Shown here: in pieces, positions 16,647 to 25,257 of the stretch | Layout of the letters: each line of letters begins with the position of its first letter | Numbering within the stretch: position 1 is the stretch's first letter | NCBI RefSeq assembly: GCF_002797415.1 | Contig: NZ_KZ454944.1 | Location: forward strand, 2,064,665 to 2,128,664 | Reading direction: 5' to 3' | From: Bacillus alkalisoli | Lineage (GTDB): Bacteria > Bacillota > Bacilli > Bacillales > Bacillaceae_I | DNA length: 64,000 nucleotides | The notes under the pieces: generated by a model | Told to the model about the DNA's origin: nothing | Seen by the model: the letters and a program-made list of their open reading frames with translations, nothing else | Databases searched by the model: none | Made by a program: the position numbers and the translations under genes

Positions 16647-17405
16647 ATGAGAAGGCGTATTATATCTATACTATTATTAGTCTCCATTTGTTTTATACCA
16701 GTATATTGGAACGTATTTGCTAGTAATGAAGCTATATCATTAAAAAATCACCCTTCTATAGAAATGTTAGAATTGACCTCTGAACTCCCTAGCCAAGATT
16801 TATTAGGCAGATTAATTCTATTACCACAAAGTGATTTTGCAATAGATGAAGCTTTCTATATGATACAAAATGTATCATTAGTACCTGAACCTGTATTAAG
16901 AACACTTGTAAGACAAAATGTTCAATTATACTTATTTGATGGATTACTTACAGATGTGGAAGGGTTTGAACATTTAAGAGGTAGTCAACCTAGAGGGTAT
17001 ACATCAAACGGGCCAACATGGGATAACGTCCCTGGTATCGGGGGCTCCAAGTTAGTTTTAGCTAAAATAGGTCATAGTCATCCTGGTAACGGTCATAGTT
17101 CTATTAATTTGGAACTACACGAATTAGCTCATTCCATCGATCGATTCGTATATGGGAATATACGATACAATGAAATGTTCCAAACTATTTGGAAAGAAGA
17201 AGCGCCAATTTTATTTCCAAATCAAAACTACTTTTTGCATTTTATTGAAGAATATTTCGCAGAAACATTTGCTATGTACTTTTTAAATGACGCAACTCGT
17301 GAAAAGCTACAACTCCATGCACCAAAAACATATAGTTTTTTTGAAACGCTCGATCATTTACCAGCTCATACCGAGTTCACATTTAAAAGATCATTGCTTT
17401 ACTAA
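16647..17405 (+). CDS. secreted metalloprotease of the anthrax lethal factor / Pro-Pro endopeptidase fold
   Basis: A 252-residue protein behind AGGTGGAG. Residues 1-25 are a signal peptide (RRRIISILLLVSICFIPVYW) ending near VFAS. The zinc site is HELAHSID (158-165), an HExxH with the trailing SID seen in Clostridioides Pro-Pro endopeptidase (HELGHAID). The third ligand is probably in EEYFAETFAMYF (201-212). The length, secretion and motif fit the M34-like ATLF domain family; true lethal factor is far larger. It stands alone between two terminators, so its substrate is not suggested by context. Specificity for Pro-Pro bonds is inference. Confidence 0.75.
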   Translation: MRRRIISILLLVSICFIPVYWNVFASNEAISLKNHPSIEMLELTSELPSQDLLGRLILLPQSDFAIDEAFYMIQNVSLVPEPVLRTLVRQNVQLYLFDGLLTDVEGFEHLRGSQPRGYTSNGPTWDNVPGIGGSKLVLAKIGHSHPGNGHSSINLELHELAHSIDRFVYGNIRYNEMFQTIWKEEAPILFPNQNYFLHFIEEYFAETFAMYFLNDATREKLQLHAPKTYSFFETLDHLPAHTEFTFKRSLLY

Positions 17406-17435
17406 CATACTACACACGTGTAGTATGTTTTTTTA
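17405..17435 (+). terminator. terminator after the metalloprotease
   Basis: ACATACTACA pairs with TGTAGTATGT across a 4-nt loop, followed by seven Ts; the stem starts on the last base of the stop codon. Confidence 0.85.
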
Positions 17436-17519
17436 TACCCTTTTCATAAAAAATATAAACTTTTATGTTAAAATAATATAGGTTCATTTTAAATAGTAAT
17501 ACATATGGAGGTTAGACTT

Positions 17520-18314
17520 ATGAAACAATACTTACAATTATGTGAGCATATTTTAAACAATGGCACGAAAAAAGAAGATAGAACTGGTACTGGTACCATT
17601 TCAACATTCGGTTATCAAATGCGATTCAACCTCCAGGAAGGTTTTCCCCTCGTAACTACAAAAAAACTACACTTAAAATCAATTATCCATGAACTATTAT
17701 GGTTTATTAGTGGAGATACAAATGTGAAGTATTTACAAGAAAATGGAGTTAGAATTTGGAATGAGTGGGCGGATGAGAATGGAGATCTTGGCCCGGTGTA
17801 CGGATTCCAATGGCGTTCATGGCCAACCTCTAATGGAGAAAGTATCGATCAATTGTCTAATGTTATTGAGCAAATTAAAAATAATCCAGACTCGAGAAGA
17901 TTAATTGTGAATGCTTGGAACGTTGCACACGTTGATTCTATGGCACTTCCTCCATGTCACATGATGTTCCAATTTTACGTAGCTGAAGGTAAGCTATCAT
18001 GTCAACTTTACCAACGTTCAGCAGATGTTTTCCTTGGTGTTCCATTTAACATCGCGTCGTATGCTTTATTAACAATGATGGTTGCTCAAGTATGTGACCT
18101 TGAACCAGGGGAGTTTATCCATACGCTTGGGGATGCACATATTTATTCAAATCACTTGGAACAAGTACAAACACAACTTACACGTGATCCAAAAAATCTT
18201 CCTACGATGAAAATAAATAAAGAAATTACATCTATTTTTGATTTCAAGTTTGAAGACTTTACGTTAGAAGACTATGAAGCCCACCCTCATATTAAAGGCG
18301 TGGTAAGTGTATGA
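17520..18314 (+). CDS. thyA: thymidylate synthase
   Basis: A 264-residue ThyA-type enzyme that methylates dUMP to dTMP with methylene-THF. The ATG at 17505 overlaps the ribosome site GGAGGT, so ATG 17520 is the start and gives the standard 264-residue length. The catalytic cysteine lies in [32 protein letters not shown] is the folate/dUMP region. Its ATGA overlap with dfrA couples the two: DHFR recycles the dihydrofolate that ThyA produces. Confidence 0.97.
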   Translation: MKQYLQLCEHILNNGTKKEDRTGTGTISTFGYQMRFNLQEGFPLVTTKKLHLKSIIHELLWFISGDTNVKYLQENGVRIWNEWADENGDLGPVYGFQWRSWPTSNGESIDQLSNVIEQIKNNPDSRRLIVNAWNVAHVDSMALPPCHMMFQFYVAEGKLSCQLYQRSADVFLGVPFNIASYALLTMMVAQVCDLEPGEFIHTLGDAHIYSNHLEQVQTQLTRDPKNLPTMKINKEITSIFDFKFEDFTLEDYEAHPHIKGVVSV

Positions 18315-18802
18315 TTAGTTTAATTGTCGCTTATGGACGAAATAAAGTGATAGGAAAAGATAACAAAATGCCATGGCATTTACCTGCAGATTTACGCTAC
18401 TTCAAGGAAACTACTCTAGGTAAAACAGTCGTGATGGGAAGAAAAACGTTTCAGTCAATCGGCAAAGCATTACCAAGACGAAAAAACGTAGTGATTACAT
18501 CACAACTAGACTTTGAAGCTACTGGATGTGAATTAATTTCTTCACTTGATGAAGCGCTACAACTAGCTAAAGAGCAAGAGACCTTTATCATTGGTGGTGC
18601 GACTATTTATAAACAAGCTATTGAGCACGCTGACTTCCTCTATGTCACATATATTGATGAGGAATTTGAAGGTGACGCGTTTTTCCCTGAATGGAACGTA
18701 GACGAGTGGGAACTATTATCCTCCAAAAAAGGGGAAATAGACGAGAAGAATAAATATAACTATTATTTCAATGTATATAAAAGAAGACTGTATAAAGCTT
18801 AG
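18311..18802 (+). CDS. dfrA: dihydrofolate reductase
   Basis: A 163-residue type I DHFR. It starts inside the thyA stop (ATGA overlap). Conserved pieces are [20 protein letters not shown] with the MPWHLPADL active-site segment, [12 protein letters not shown], the NADPH loop [12 protein letters not shown], and the C-terminal [16 protein letters not shown] strand. It is full length and intact. Repeat copy 5 begins about 20 bp after the stop. Confidence 0.97.
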   Translation: MISLIVAYGRNKVIGKDNKMPWHLPADLRYFKETTLGKTVVMGRKTFQSIGKALPRRKNVVITSQLDFEATGCELISSLDEALQLAKEQETFIIGGATIYKQAIEHADFLYVTYIDEEFEGDAFFPEWNVDEWELLSSKKGEIDEKNKYNYYFNVYKRRLYKA

Positions 18803-18823
18803 TGTTGATATTTATATACTTAC

Positions 18824-18998
18824 CTGTTGTTTTTCGTGGAAGGCTGAGACTCCTGCGGGAGAAGCGGGGAGCGGGAGACCCCACAGGCGCTTGCGCCGAG
18901 GAGTAGGTTTTTTCACAACAGTGAAAATAACCTTCCTTTTTACAGCCCGCGGAAAGCGAAGCCTTCCACGGAAATCAACAGCAACCTTTAACACAGCC
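18824..18998 (+). repeat. interspersed palindromic repeat, copy 5 (with hairpin module)
   Basis: The arms CGTGGAAGGCT and GCCTTCCACG continue outwards into CTGTTG../..CAACAG and end with TTTAACACAGCC (18987-18998). The core is canonical up to GCGCCGAGGAG, where the hairpin module AGGTTTTTTCAC-AACA-GTGAAAATAACC (about 18902-18933) replaces the usual GGCTCC segment before CCCGCGGAAAGC. Confidence 0.9.
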
Positions 18999-19028
18999 TA
19001 AAAGAAAAAACATTTAGGGAGAATTATT

Positions 19029-19757
19029 ATGATTAGATCTATTTGGTGGTTCATTTTCTTCTTTAGTTATGTAATTTACAGCTTACCAAAACTAAAGAAA
19101 GTAAATAATTTAAGTAAAGATATACCTGTAGAAGAAAGAGATAAGCTTGTTCATGATACGCCTAAAAAATGGGCTAGAGCATTAGTTGAATTAACAAAAT
19201 CAACAGTGACTGTTACTGGACAACATCACATCCCAAACGGTGCTGTACTTTTTGTAAGTAACCACCAAGGGAATTTTGACGTTCCAATTTTAATTGGGTA
19301 TTTGGAAAAGCCTTTAGGTTTTATTTCAAAAGTAGAGGTTAAAAAGATTCCATTAATCCCAAGGTGGATGGAAGCCATGAATTGTGTATTTATAGATAGA
19401 AGTGATAGAAGAAAAGCTATACAATCCATTCGAGATGGGGCCCAACTATTAAAAAATGGTCATTCGTTAGTTCTTTTCCCAGAAGGTACAAGAAGTAAGG
19501 GAGAGGAAATGGGCGAATTTAAATCAGGTGGGCTTCGACTTGCAATTGATAGTAGAGTACCAATAGTGCCCATTTGTATTTCTGATTCTTATAAAATAAT
19601 GGAAGTAAACAAATTCGGTTTCTCTAAAGCAGATGTTTCAGTCAAACTTGGCGAACCCATTTTACTTCCAGCAGAAGGTAAAATTGATAGCTCAGCTTTA
19701 GTTGAACAAATTCAAAACAAAATAGTTGAATTACAAAATAAAAAAGTCGTTTCTTAA
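19029..19757 (+). CDS. plsC: 1-acyl-sn-glycerol-3-phosphate acyltransferase
   Basis: A 242-residue PlsC family enzyme that acylates lysophosphatidic acid to phosphatidic acid at the membrane. The N-terminal hydrophobic anchor (residues 3-20) is followed by the catalytic box NHQGNFD (H79, D84), the substrate box FPEGTRSKG and the VPIVPICISDS strand. It starts at ATG 19029 behind AGGGAG. Its last codons overlap the terminator stem at 19741. Confidence 0.92.
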   Translation: MIRSIWWFIFFFSYVIYSLPKLKKVNNLSKDIPVEERDKLVHDTPKKWARALVELTKSTVTVTGQHHIPNGAVLFVSNHQGNFDVPILIGYLEKPLGFISKVEVKKIPLIPRWMEAMNCVFIDRSDRRKAIQSIRDGAQLLKNGHSLVLFPEGTRSKGEEMGEFKSGGLRLAIDSRVPIVPICISDSYKIMEVNKFGFSKADVSVKLGEPILLPAEGKIDSSALVEQIQNKIVELQNKKVVS

Positions 19758-19773
19758 AAGAAACGACTTTTTT
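19741..19773. terminator. bidirectional terminator after plsC
   Basis: AAAAAGTCGTTTCTT (19741-19755) pairs with GAAACGACTTTTTT. It overlaps both the plsC stop and the stop of the reverse-strand gene. Confidence 0.85.
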
Positions 19774-19999
19774 ATGAATCATTATTATTTGAAAAAAACT
19801 TCATCAGTTGCTCATAATCATTTTCATCTTCAAAAAAGCTTCTTGTCCAATTTTCCGCTACCCAATCCTTCATTTCATCGGCATTATTGAACACTTCACC
19901 ACTAGTATCCTCTTTTCTAACCATGAACTTATTATTTTCATAATCCAACGTAATTTCACACCCTATAGCATTACCCTTACACCTAAACTGAAATTCCAT
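19772..19999 (-). CDS. hypothetical protein, 75 residues
   Basis: The frame is open to 20101, but ATG 19999 with AGAAGAAGG about ten bases upstream is the better start. The product begins MEFQFRCKGNAIGCEITLDY, has two cysteines, and ends in a very acidic tail (FFEDENDYEQ..). It is soluble with no known domain. It converges on plsC at a shared terminator. Confidence 0.55.
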   Translation of the reverse strand: MEFQFRCKGNAIGCEITLDYENNKFMVRKEDTSGEVFNNADEMKDWVAENWTRSFFEDENDYEQLMKFFSNNNDS

Positions 20000-20253
20000 A
20001 ATACTACCCAACCTTCTTCTTAATTTCAATGAATTATTATTATAGCGTTCCCATTTAGCATAATTATTACTAAAAATGACCAAAATATAAATGCATTTCA
20101 TTTAGAATAATATTGATAATTCAACAACGGTAATTACTCATAGCAAATTGAATAGTAAATAAATTGTTTTATTTTGTCTACTCAAATATAAAGACGAAAT
20201 ATAGTACTTTAGAGTATAATAAATACAAACGGGTGAAAAAGAGGATTGATACT

Positions 20254-20505
20254 TTGCTATGGAAAAGCCTAGAGTTCACAAATGAAGTTGGACAGAAGGT
20301 AAAAGTCATTGAAATTCCAGTATTGGAGGACGATAGCACTTATCACTTTATGTTGAATTGGCGCTTACAACAATTCTTACTAAAAGTAAACACCGATTCT
20401 AAACCGAAACAACATTACTCATTTAAAGAATATTTAAAAGAAGTATTAAAGTGGCCTGATTATTGCTCTATTTTCAAAGAAGATGTATTGAAATATAATG
20501 CATAA
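20254..20505 (+). CDS. hypothetical protein, about 83 residues
   Basis: The open frame runs from TTG 20164. TTG 20254 (after AAGAGG) is chosen because TATAAT at 20215-20220 would start transcription inside the longer version; the start is uncertain. The product has a basic, aromatic character (HFMLNWRLQQFLLKVN, SFKEYLKEVLKWPDYC) and no recognised family. A terminator follows at 20531, which supports a real transcription unit. Confidence 0.45.
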   Translation: MLWKSLEFTNEVGQKVKVIEIPVLEDDSTYHFMLNWRLQQFLLKVNTDSKPKQHYSFKEYLKEVLKWPDYCSIFKEDVLKYNA

Positions 20506-20530
20506 TGTTATCGAATTATGTTACTATGAA

Positions 20531-20560
20531 AACAGGGAATTTAACCCTGTTCTTTTTTTT
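20531..20560 (+). terminator. terminator
   Basis: AACAGGG (20531-20537) pairs with CCCTGTT (20545-20551), then C and eight Ts. Confidence 0.85.
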
Positions 20561-20722
20561 GATCTTTTAAGTATTAACTATCAAACCTCTCACTTCAGCT
20601 CTTTGAAATACATACATGACAGACATTTAAATTTTTTACATAATAATTTAGAAAAATTATTTTTACGAGCATGATTTGAGGGTATATTAGTAAAAAAGTG
20701 ATTATTTCGGGGAAGTGATTAA

Positions 20723-21565
20723 ATGACGGTTGTAAAAATAGTAACAGATTCAACTATAGACATTGATCGATCTATACTTGATGATTTAAACGTTGAAGTA
20801 GTACCACTATCTATCACAATTGATGGAACTTCTTATTTAGACAGAGTAGATATTTCTGCTTCAGAATTTATGAAAAAAATGAGCGAGTCAAAAGACTTAC
20901 CAAAAAGCTCTCAACCTGCAGTAGGAGATTTTGTAGAAGTATACAATCGCTTAGGAGCAGATGGAAGTAAAGTTATTTCAATTCACATGACTGGTGGAAT
21001 GAGTGGTACTGTCGGCTCAGCTGAAAGTGCTGCAAAAATTTCTGAATCAGATGTAACTGTAATTGATTCTCGATTTATCTCTTTTGCCCTTTCTTTTCAA
21101 GTAGTGGAAGCAGCAAAGATGGCAAAAGAAGGAAAGACTGTTGAGGAAATTGTAGCTCGATTAGATGTAATTAGATCGAATACTGAGTTATTTATCGTTG
21201 TAGATACGTTGGACAACCTTGTAAAAGGGGGACGCATTGGTCGTGGTAAAGCACTAATTGGTTCTTTACTTAACATTAAGCCAATTGCCTCTCTAGAAGA
21301 TGGAGTATACACACCTGTTACAAAAGTGAGAAGTCACTCACAGTTAGTAAAATTCTTAACTAAACGATTTGCTGAAGATACTTCCGGTAAAGTAATTAAG
21401 GCCGTTGGAATTGCACAAGCTGACGCAGCTAAATTAGCAAATACACTAAAAGACTCTTTAACAAACGTATCAGGATTTAACGAAATTGGCATTGTTGATA
21501 CTACTCCAGTAATTGCAACCCACACAGGTCCTGGTGCTATAGCATTAATGTACTATAGCGAATAA
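20723..21565 (+). CDS. DegV family fatty-acid-binding protein (second paralogue)
   Basis: A 280-residue protein with VTDSTIDIDRSIL, SSQPAVGDF, SIHMTGGMSGT and GSLLNIKPIASLEDG, the ligand-cavity motifs of DegV/FakB proteins. It differs clearly from the paralogue at 8373 and probably binds a different acyl chain (inference). ATG 20723 follows GGGGAAG. It is followed by a bidirectional terminator shared with the reverse-strand lipoprotein gene. Confidence 0.92.
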   Translation: MTVVKIVTDSTIDIDRSILDDLNVEVVPLSITIDGTSYLDRVDISASEFMKKMSESKDLPKSSQPAVGDFVEVYNRLGADGSKVISIHMTGGMSGTVGSAESAAKISESDVTVIDSRFISFALSFQVVEAAKMAKEGKTVEEIVARLDVIRSNTELFIVVDTLDNLVKGGRIGRGKALIGSLLNIKPIASLEDGVYTPVTKVRSHSQLVKFLTKRFAEDTSGKVIKAVGIAQADAAKLANTLKDSLTNVSGFNEIGIVDTTPVIATHTGPGAIALMYYSE

Positions 21566-21566
21566 G

Positions 21567-21602
21567 AAAAAACCTGACTTTGTTTAAAGTCAGGTTTTTT
21601 TA
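21567..21602. terminator. bidirectional terminator
   Basis: AACCTGACTTT and AAAGTCAGGTT form an 11-bp stem with A6 before and T6-7 after, placed between convergent genes. Confidence 0.9.
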
Positions 21603-21619
21603 TTTTAATATAAAAAGTA

Positions 21620-22123
21620 TTAATTAGATGGAGGCATTGGTGTATTCGTTGGTTTTGCATAGCCTTCTTTATACATTGTATCAATCATTTCTCGTATTTC
21701 TAAAAGAGGTGTGCCTTTATTAAATTCGCTTACAGAAAGTGCTGCCGTTTCTAAGCAGACTCCACAACGAGTACCGTGATCATCCCATACTACAGAGCCA
21801 TCTTCAATGTTTTCATGTACAAAGCATTCGTAACTGTTTCGATGACCAACTGAAGTTCCACAGCCACAGTAACAAGGAATATACTCTAAAACATGTTCAT
21901 AATTTGCAGCAGCTTGATAAATAGTGACTATGCTTTCTGACTGGTTTGTTAGGAAGTTAGGTAAAGTAGCTAATGAATCAGTCTTCTCTCGTATATCTCC
22001 TTGCATAAAGGAAGGTTTTTCATGATTATGTTGATCTGCTGTATCGTTTATTGCTTCATTGTTAGTATTAGAACAACCAATCAAAAGAAAAACAGAAACA
22101 AAAATAAATAGTATCTTTTTCAA
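21620..22123 (-). CDS. PCYCGC-motif lipoprotein
   Basis: A 167-residue exported protein. The signal peptide ends in the lipobox LIGC (C17). EYIPCYCGCG is the name-giving PCYCGC motif, and further cysteines in ECFVHENIEDGSVVWDDH and RCGVC suggest a metal- or disulfide-bound core. The family is widespread in Bacillus with no assigned function; a metal-handling role is inference. It is transcribed towards degV with a shared terminator. Confidence 0.88.
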   Translation of the reverse strand: MKKILFIFVSVFLLIGCSNTNNEAINDTADQHNHEKPSFMQGDIREKTDSLATLPNFLTNQSESIVTIYQAAANYEHVLEYIPCYCGCGTSVGHRNSYECFVHENIEDGSVVWDDHGTRCGVCLETAALSVSEFNKGTPLLEIREMIDTMYKEGYAKPTNTPMPPSN

Positions 22124-22231
22124 AAAAACACCTCATTCACCGTTTACTATAGTTTATAATAACATAAAACTAATAGAGAACTATCATTTATGCCAATGAC
22201 AGTTTTGTGAACGAGGTCTAAATCATTTAAT

Positions 22232-22489
22232 TTACCAAAATAATAATCCACCTAATACTATTCCAGTAATAAACGCTAAAGGAACTGCTACTGGACTATA
22301 TCCACGTCCATAATACCCACCATAAAATCCATAACCGAATCCACCTAATTGTCTACCACCAGACGGCTGAATATATACAGTTCTTGGTGTAACTCTTACA
22401 ATTCTCCCTGTATGTCTTGAACCATCACGACATGTTAACGTAACATTTTGACCGTGGTATCTTTGACATTGGTTATAAAAATGTGACAT
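22232..22489 (-). CDS. small Gly/Tyr-rich membrane protein with an Sm-like N terminus
   Basis: An 85-residue protein behind AAGGAGGAAGG. Residues 12-40 (GQNVTLTCRDGSRHTGRIVR) look like a short Sm/Hfq-like beta segment of the kind found in small spore-coat proteins. A GFGYGFYGGYYGRGYS stretch and a C-terminal transmembrane helix (VPLAFITGIVLGGLLFW) follow. I know of no function. The composition suggests a spore or envelope protein; that is inference. Confidence 0.65.
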   Translation of the reverse strand: MSHFYNQCQRYHGQNVTLTCRDGSRHTGRIVRVTPRTVYIQPSGGRQLGGFGYGFYGGYYGRGYSPVAVPLAFITGIVLGGLLFW

Positions 22490-22691
22490 TTGCCTTCCTC
22501 CTTAATTTTCAATTCCTTATAACCTATTCTCCTTTAACATTGTTGCTTGTATGTTTGTCTTGGTTTGTCTACCTACTTTTATACAATACTAATTTCCTAA
22601 TATTTGAAGCTATCGGTATGTTAATCCATTCTAGAGAATACATATTTATTAAACATAATCCGAACGGTGCTAAATATTAGGAGGAGTTTAA

Positions 22692-23675
22692 ATGTCTAAA
22701 AATGTTTTATTCTTTGGTGATTTTGGAATTGATGACATAATGGCTTTAATTTATGCTTATTATGAAGTCGGAATAAACACTGTAGGCATCGTAGCTGAGT
22801 ACGGAAATGTATCAAAATTTCAAGCAATGAGGAATGCATTATATCTGCGTGATATAACTGGTAGAGACGATATTCCCATTGTCGGTGGTGCAGAACGATC
22901 AAGTTTAGGAACAACCCCAACCTTTTATCCGGAAATTCATGGACCTGAAGGATTTGGTGGTTTTATTCCTCAATTTGAAGGTGAATCTCCAGAAGAATTA
23001 TTTGAAAATTTTCACGTTATTTATGACATTATTGAGCAGTATGAAGGGGATTTAGCTATCGTTAATACTGGAAGATTAACTTCCCTAGCAACTTCATTTA
23101 TTTTATATCCCGAAACAATGCAAAAAGTTAAAGAAATATATATTATGGGAGGAGCCTTTAATTTTCCTGGTAATGTCACACCTGTCGCAGAAGCAAATAT
23201 TTGGGGTGACCCTTATGCGTCAAACGTAGTATTTACGTACGCAAAAAATTTAACGATTATTCCGTTAAATGTGACTCAAAGGGCAGTTTTAACACCTGAA
23301 ATGGTAAATAAAATTGATAAGGCGGCAAACGAAGTAGATAACAAAATAGGAAAAATCATCAAACCGATGATGGATTTTTATTATCAATTTTATAAAGCAC
23401 AAATACCAACAATAAAAGGAGCACCACTTCACGACTTACTTGCTTTATGGGCAACTATTAATAACGAATCGTTCACATATGTGAATCGCCCAGTTAAAGT
23501 AATCGTTAGTTTAGGAGATGCTTTCGGTCAGACTGTAGGGGACTTAAGAGAATTGATTCAACTAGCTCCTTACCCTAATCATAACTTTGCTATCGACTTT
23601 GACTATGATACATTTATCGCTAGAGTTCTGCATGTGCTAACAAACGATATGCTTCATCCAAACTCAAACGACTAA
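22692..23675 (+). CDS. inosine-uridine type nucleoside hydrolase
   Basis: A 327-residue member of the IunH fold that cleaves N-glycosidic bonds of nucleosides. It starts at ATG 22692 behind TAGGAGGAG. The calcium-site region reads FFGDFGIDD (7-15), and later ligands lie in NTGRLTSLA, MGGAF, AEANIWGDP and the HDLLAL segment. The canonical family start is DxDPGxDD; here the first Asp position is Phe, so activity or metal binding may differ. No signal peptide is present. It is monocistronic with a terminator. Confidence 0.83.
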   Translation: MSKNVLFFGDFGIDDIMALIYAYYEVGINTVGIVAEYGNVSKFQAMRNALYLRDITGRDDIPIVGGAERSSLGTTPTFYPEIHGPEGFGGFIPQFEGESPEELFENFHVIYDIIEQYEGDLAIVNTGRLTSLATSFILYPETMQKVKEIYIMGGAFNFPGNVTPVAEANIWGDPYASNVVFTYAKNLTIIPLNVTQRAVLTPEMVNKIDKAANEVDNKIGKIIKPMMDFYYQFYKAQIPTIKGAPLHDLLALWATINNESFTYVNRPVKVIVSLGDAFGQTVGDLRELIQLAPYPNHNFAIDFDYDTFIARVLHVLTNDMLHPNSND

Positions 23676-23707
23676 CCACTAATTCATTTAAAATTAGTGG
23701 TTTTTCT
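23674..23707 (+). terminator. terminator after the nucleoside hydrolase
   Basis: AACCACTAATT pairs with AATTAGTGGTT (23674-23684 with 23692-23702), followed by a T tract. Confidence 0.85.
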
Positions 23708-23766
23708 CATATTTTTGAAAGAATTGGTAAACATACAAGTAATTACACTTTAAGGGTGAAGGGAAG

Positions 23767-25254
23767 ATGGAACAGCAAGTAACATTATCAAATATAAATT
23801 CAGATGAACTTATTAATCTTTGTAAGAAAAACTTACAAAATAGTGAAGATTTATTATTTCACAAAATGGTTTTTAAAGACAATAAAAAACTAGTCATAAT
23901 ATACTACAATCCGATGGTGAACACTTCTGATTTAAATCAGTTTGTGCTTACACCATTATTAGAATATGAAGATAAACTATTACCGAATATAAAACAATTA
24001 AAAGAACATCTTCCTTTAATTAATACAGTAATGGAAAGTGACATAAGTAATATTACAAAAGAATTGATTGCTGGTCATGCAATCGTCTTCATCGAACAAG
24101 AAGATTCTTTACTTTATATCGATGTTTCTAAAAGAGCGGAACGAGGACTAGATAAAGCGGAAACTGAATCATTAGTCTTCGGCCCGAAGATATCTTTTAC
24201 GGAATCTTTAAGTACAAACATCACTATTATCAGGCAAATCATCGTGAGAGACGATTTATGTATTGATAACGAAAGAGTAGGCAAGAAGAATGAAACGGAA
24301 CTTAGGCTAGTTTACATAAAAGAGCTAGTAGATTCGGAGACAGTTGACATATTAAAAGAAAAAATTCGCAGTTTGGAAGTAGATGACGTTTTTGAAACAT
24401 CGATACTAGCTCAATTAATTGAAGATAATAGTTATTCCATATTCCCACAGTTTATACAAACGGAATTACCAGATAGAGTTACATATAATTTAAATCGTGG
24501 AATGATCGCTATTTTTGTTGACCGGAGTCCGATGGTTCTTACTGGACCTGCAAGTCTATTTAGTTTTTTTGAATCAACAGAAGATCTATATATGAGATGG
24601 AACATGGGAAGCTTCATTCGTATTCTTCGCTATATGACCATGTTTTTGTCAGTACTACTTACTCCGGCCTATGTTGCGACAATTACGTATCATTACGAAA
24701 TGATTCCTTCTGCTCTATTAGTTTCCTTAGGTGAGTCGCGTTCCAAAGTTCCTTTTTCGCCCATATTTGAAGCGTTTCTATTAGAGATAATGATTGAGCT
24801 CTTAAGAGAAGCAGGAGCAAGACTTCCAACAAAGGTCGGACAAACAATGGGTATTGTTGGTGGTATCGTATTAGGAACGGCTGCTGTGGAAGCTGGGTTT
24901 ACGAGTAATATATTAATTATCGTTGTTGCTCTTAGTGCACTAGGTTCATTTACGGCACCGAGTTATTTAATGGGGACTGCCATTCGTGTAATACGATTCC
25001 CTATTTTAATTTTGGCAGGACTTTGGGGTGGCATAGGTATAACAGTTGGTTTAGCCTTTATATTACTGCACTTAATTCGATTAACAAGTGTGGGAATGCC
25101 ATATTTACTTCCTGCCTATCCTTTAAAAATTTCAGGGCTAGCGAATACAATTGTAAGATTGCCTCGACATTTGTTAAGTAAAAATCCAAGTAAAAAAAGT
25201 ATTTTCACTATCAAATCCATTAAAGAAAATTATTCAAAAGATATTGACGAGTAG
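23767..25254 (+). CDS. spore germination receptor A subunit (GerA family)
   Basis: A 495-residue GerAA-type protein, the germinant-sensing subunit of an inner spore membrane receptor. The hydrophilic N domain (about 1-280) contains the conserved NRGMIAIFVDRSPMVL region. The C domain has four to five membrane helices with LREAGARLPTKVGQTMGIVGG, the family hallmark. RBS is GGGTGAAGG. It is the first gene of an A-B-C operon with 3-bp spacing to the B gene. Which of gerA, gerB or gerK it corresponds to cannot be decided here. Confidence 0.93.
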   Translation: MEQQVTLSNINSDELINLCKKNLQNSEDLLFHKMVFKDNKKLVIIYYNPMVNTSDLNQFVLTPLLEYEDKLLPNIKQLKEHLPLINTVMESDISNITKELIAGHAIVFIEQEDSLLYIDVSKRAERGLDKAETESLVFGPKISFTESLSTNITIIRQIIVRDDLCIDNERVGKKNETELRLVYIKELVDSETVDILKEKIRSLEVDDVFETSILAQLIEDNSYSIFPQFIQTELPDRVTYNLNRGMIAIFVDRSPMVLTGPASLFSFFESTEDLYMRWNMGSFIRILRYMTMFLSVLLTPAYVATITYHYEMIPSALLVSLGESRSKVPFSPIFEAFLLEIMIELLREAGARLPTKVGQTMGIVGGIVLGTAAVEAGFTSNILIIVVALSALGSFTAPSYLMGTAIRVIRFPILILAGLWGGIGITVGLAFILLHLIRLTSVGMPYLLPAYPLKISGLANTIVRLPRHLLSKNPSKKSIFTIKSIKENYSKDIDE

Positions 25255-25257
25255 GTT

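Noticed and set aside
18771..19001. Open frames across the palindromes at 18771, 38398, 48824, 54933 and 57141
   Set aside because: Each spans a repeat copy and has the same Arg/Pro/Gly-rich pseudo-protein signature; none has a convincing ribosome site.
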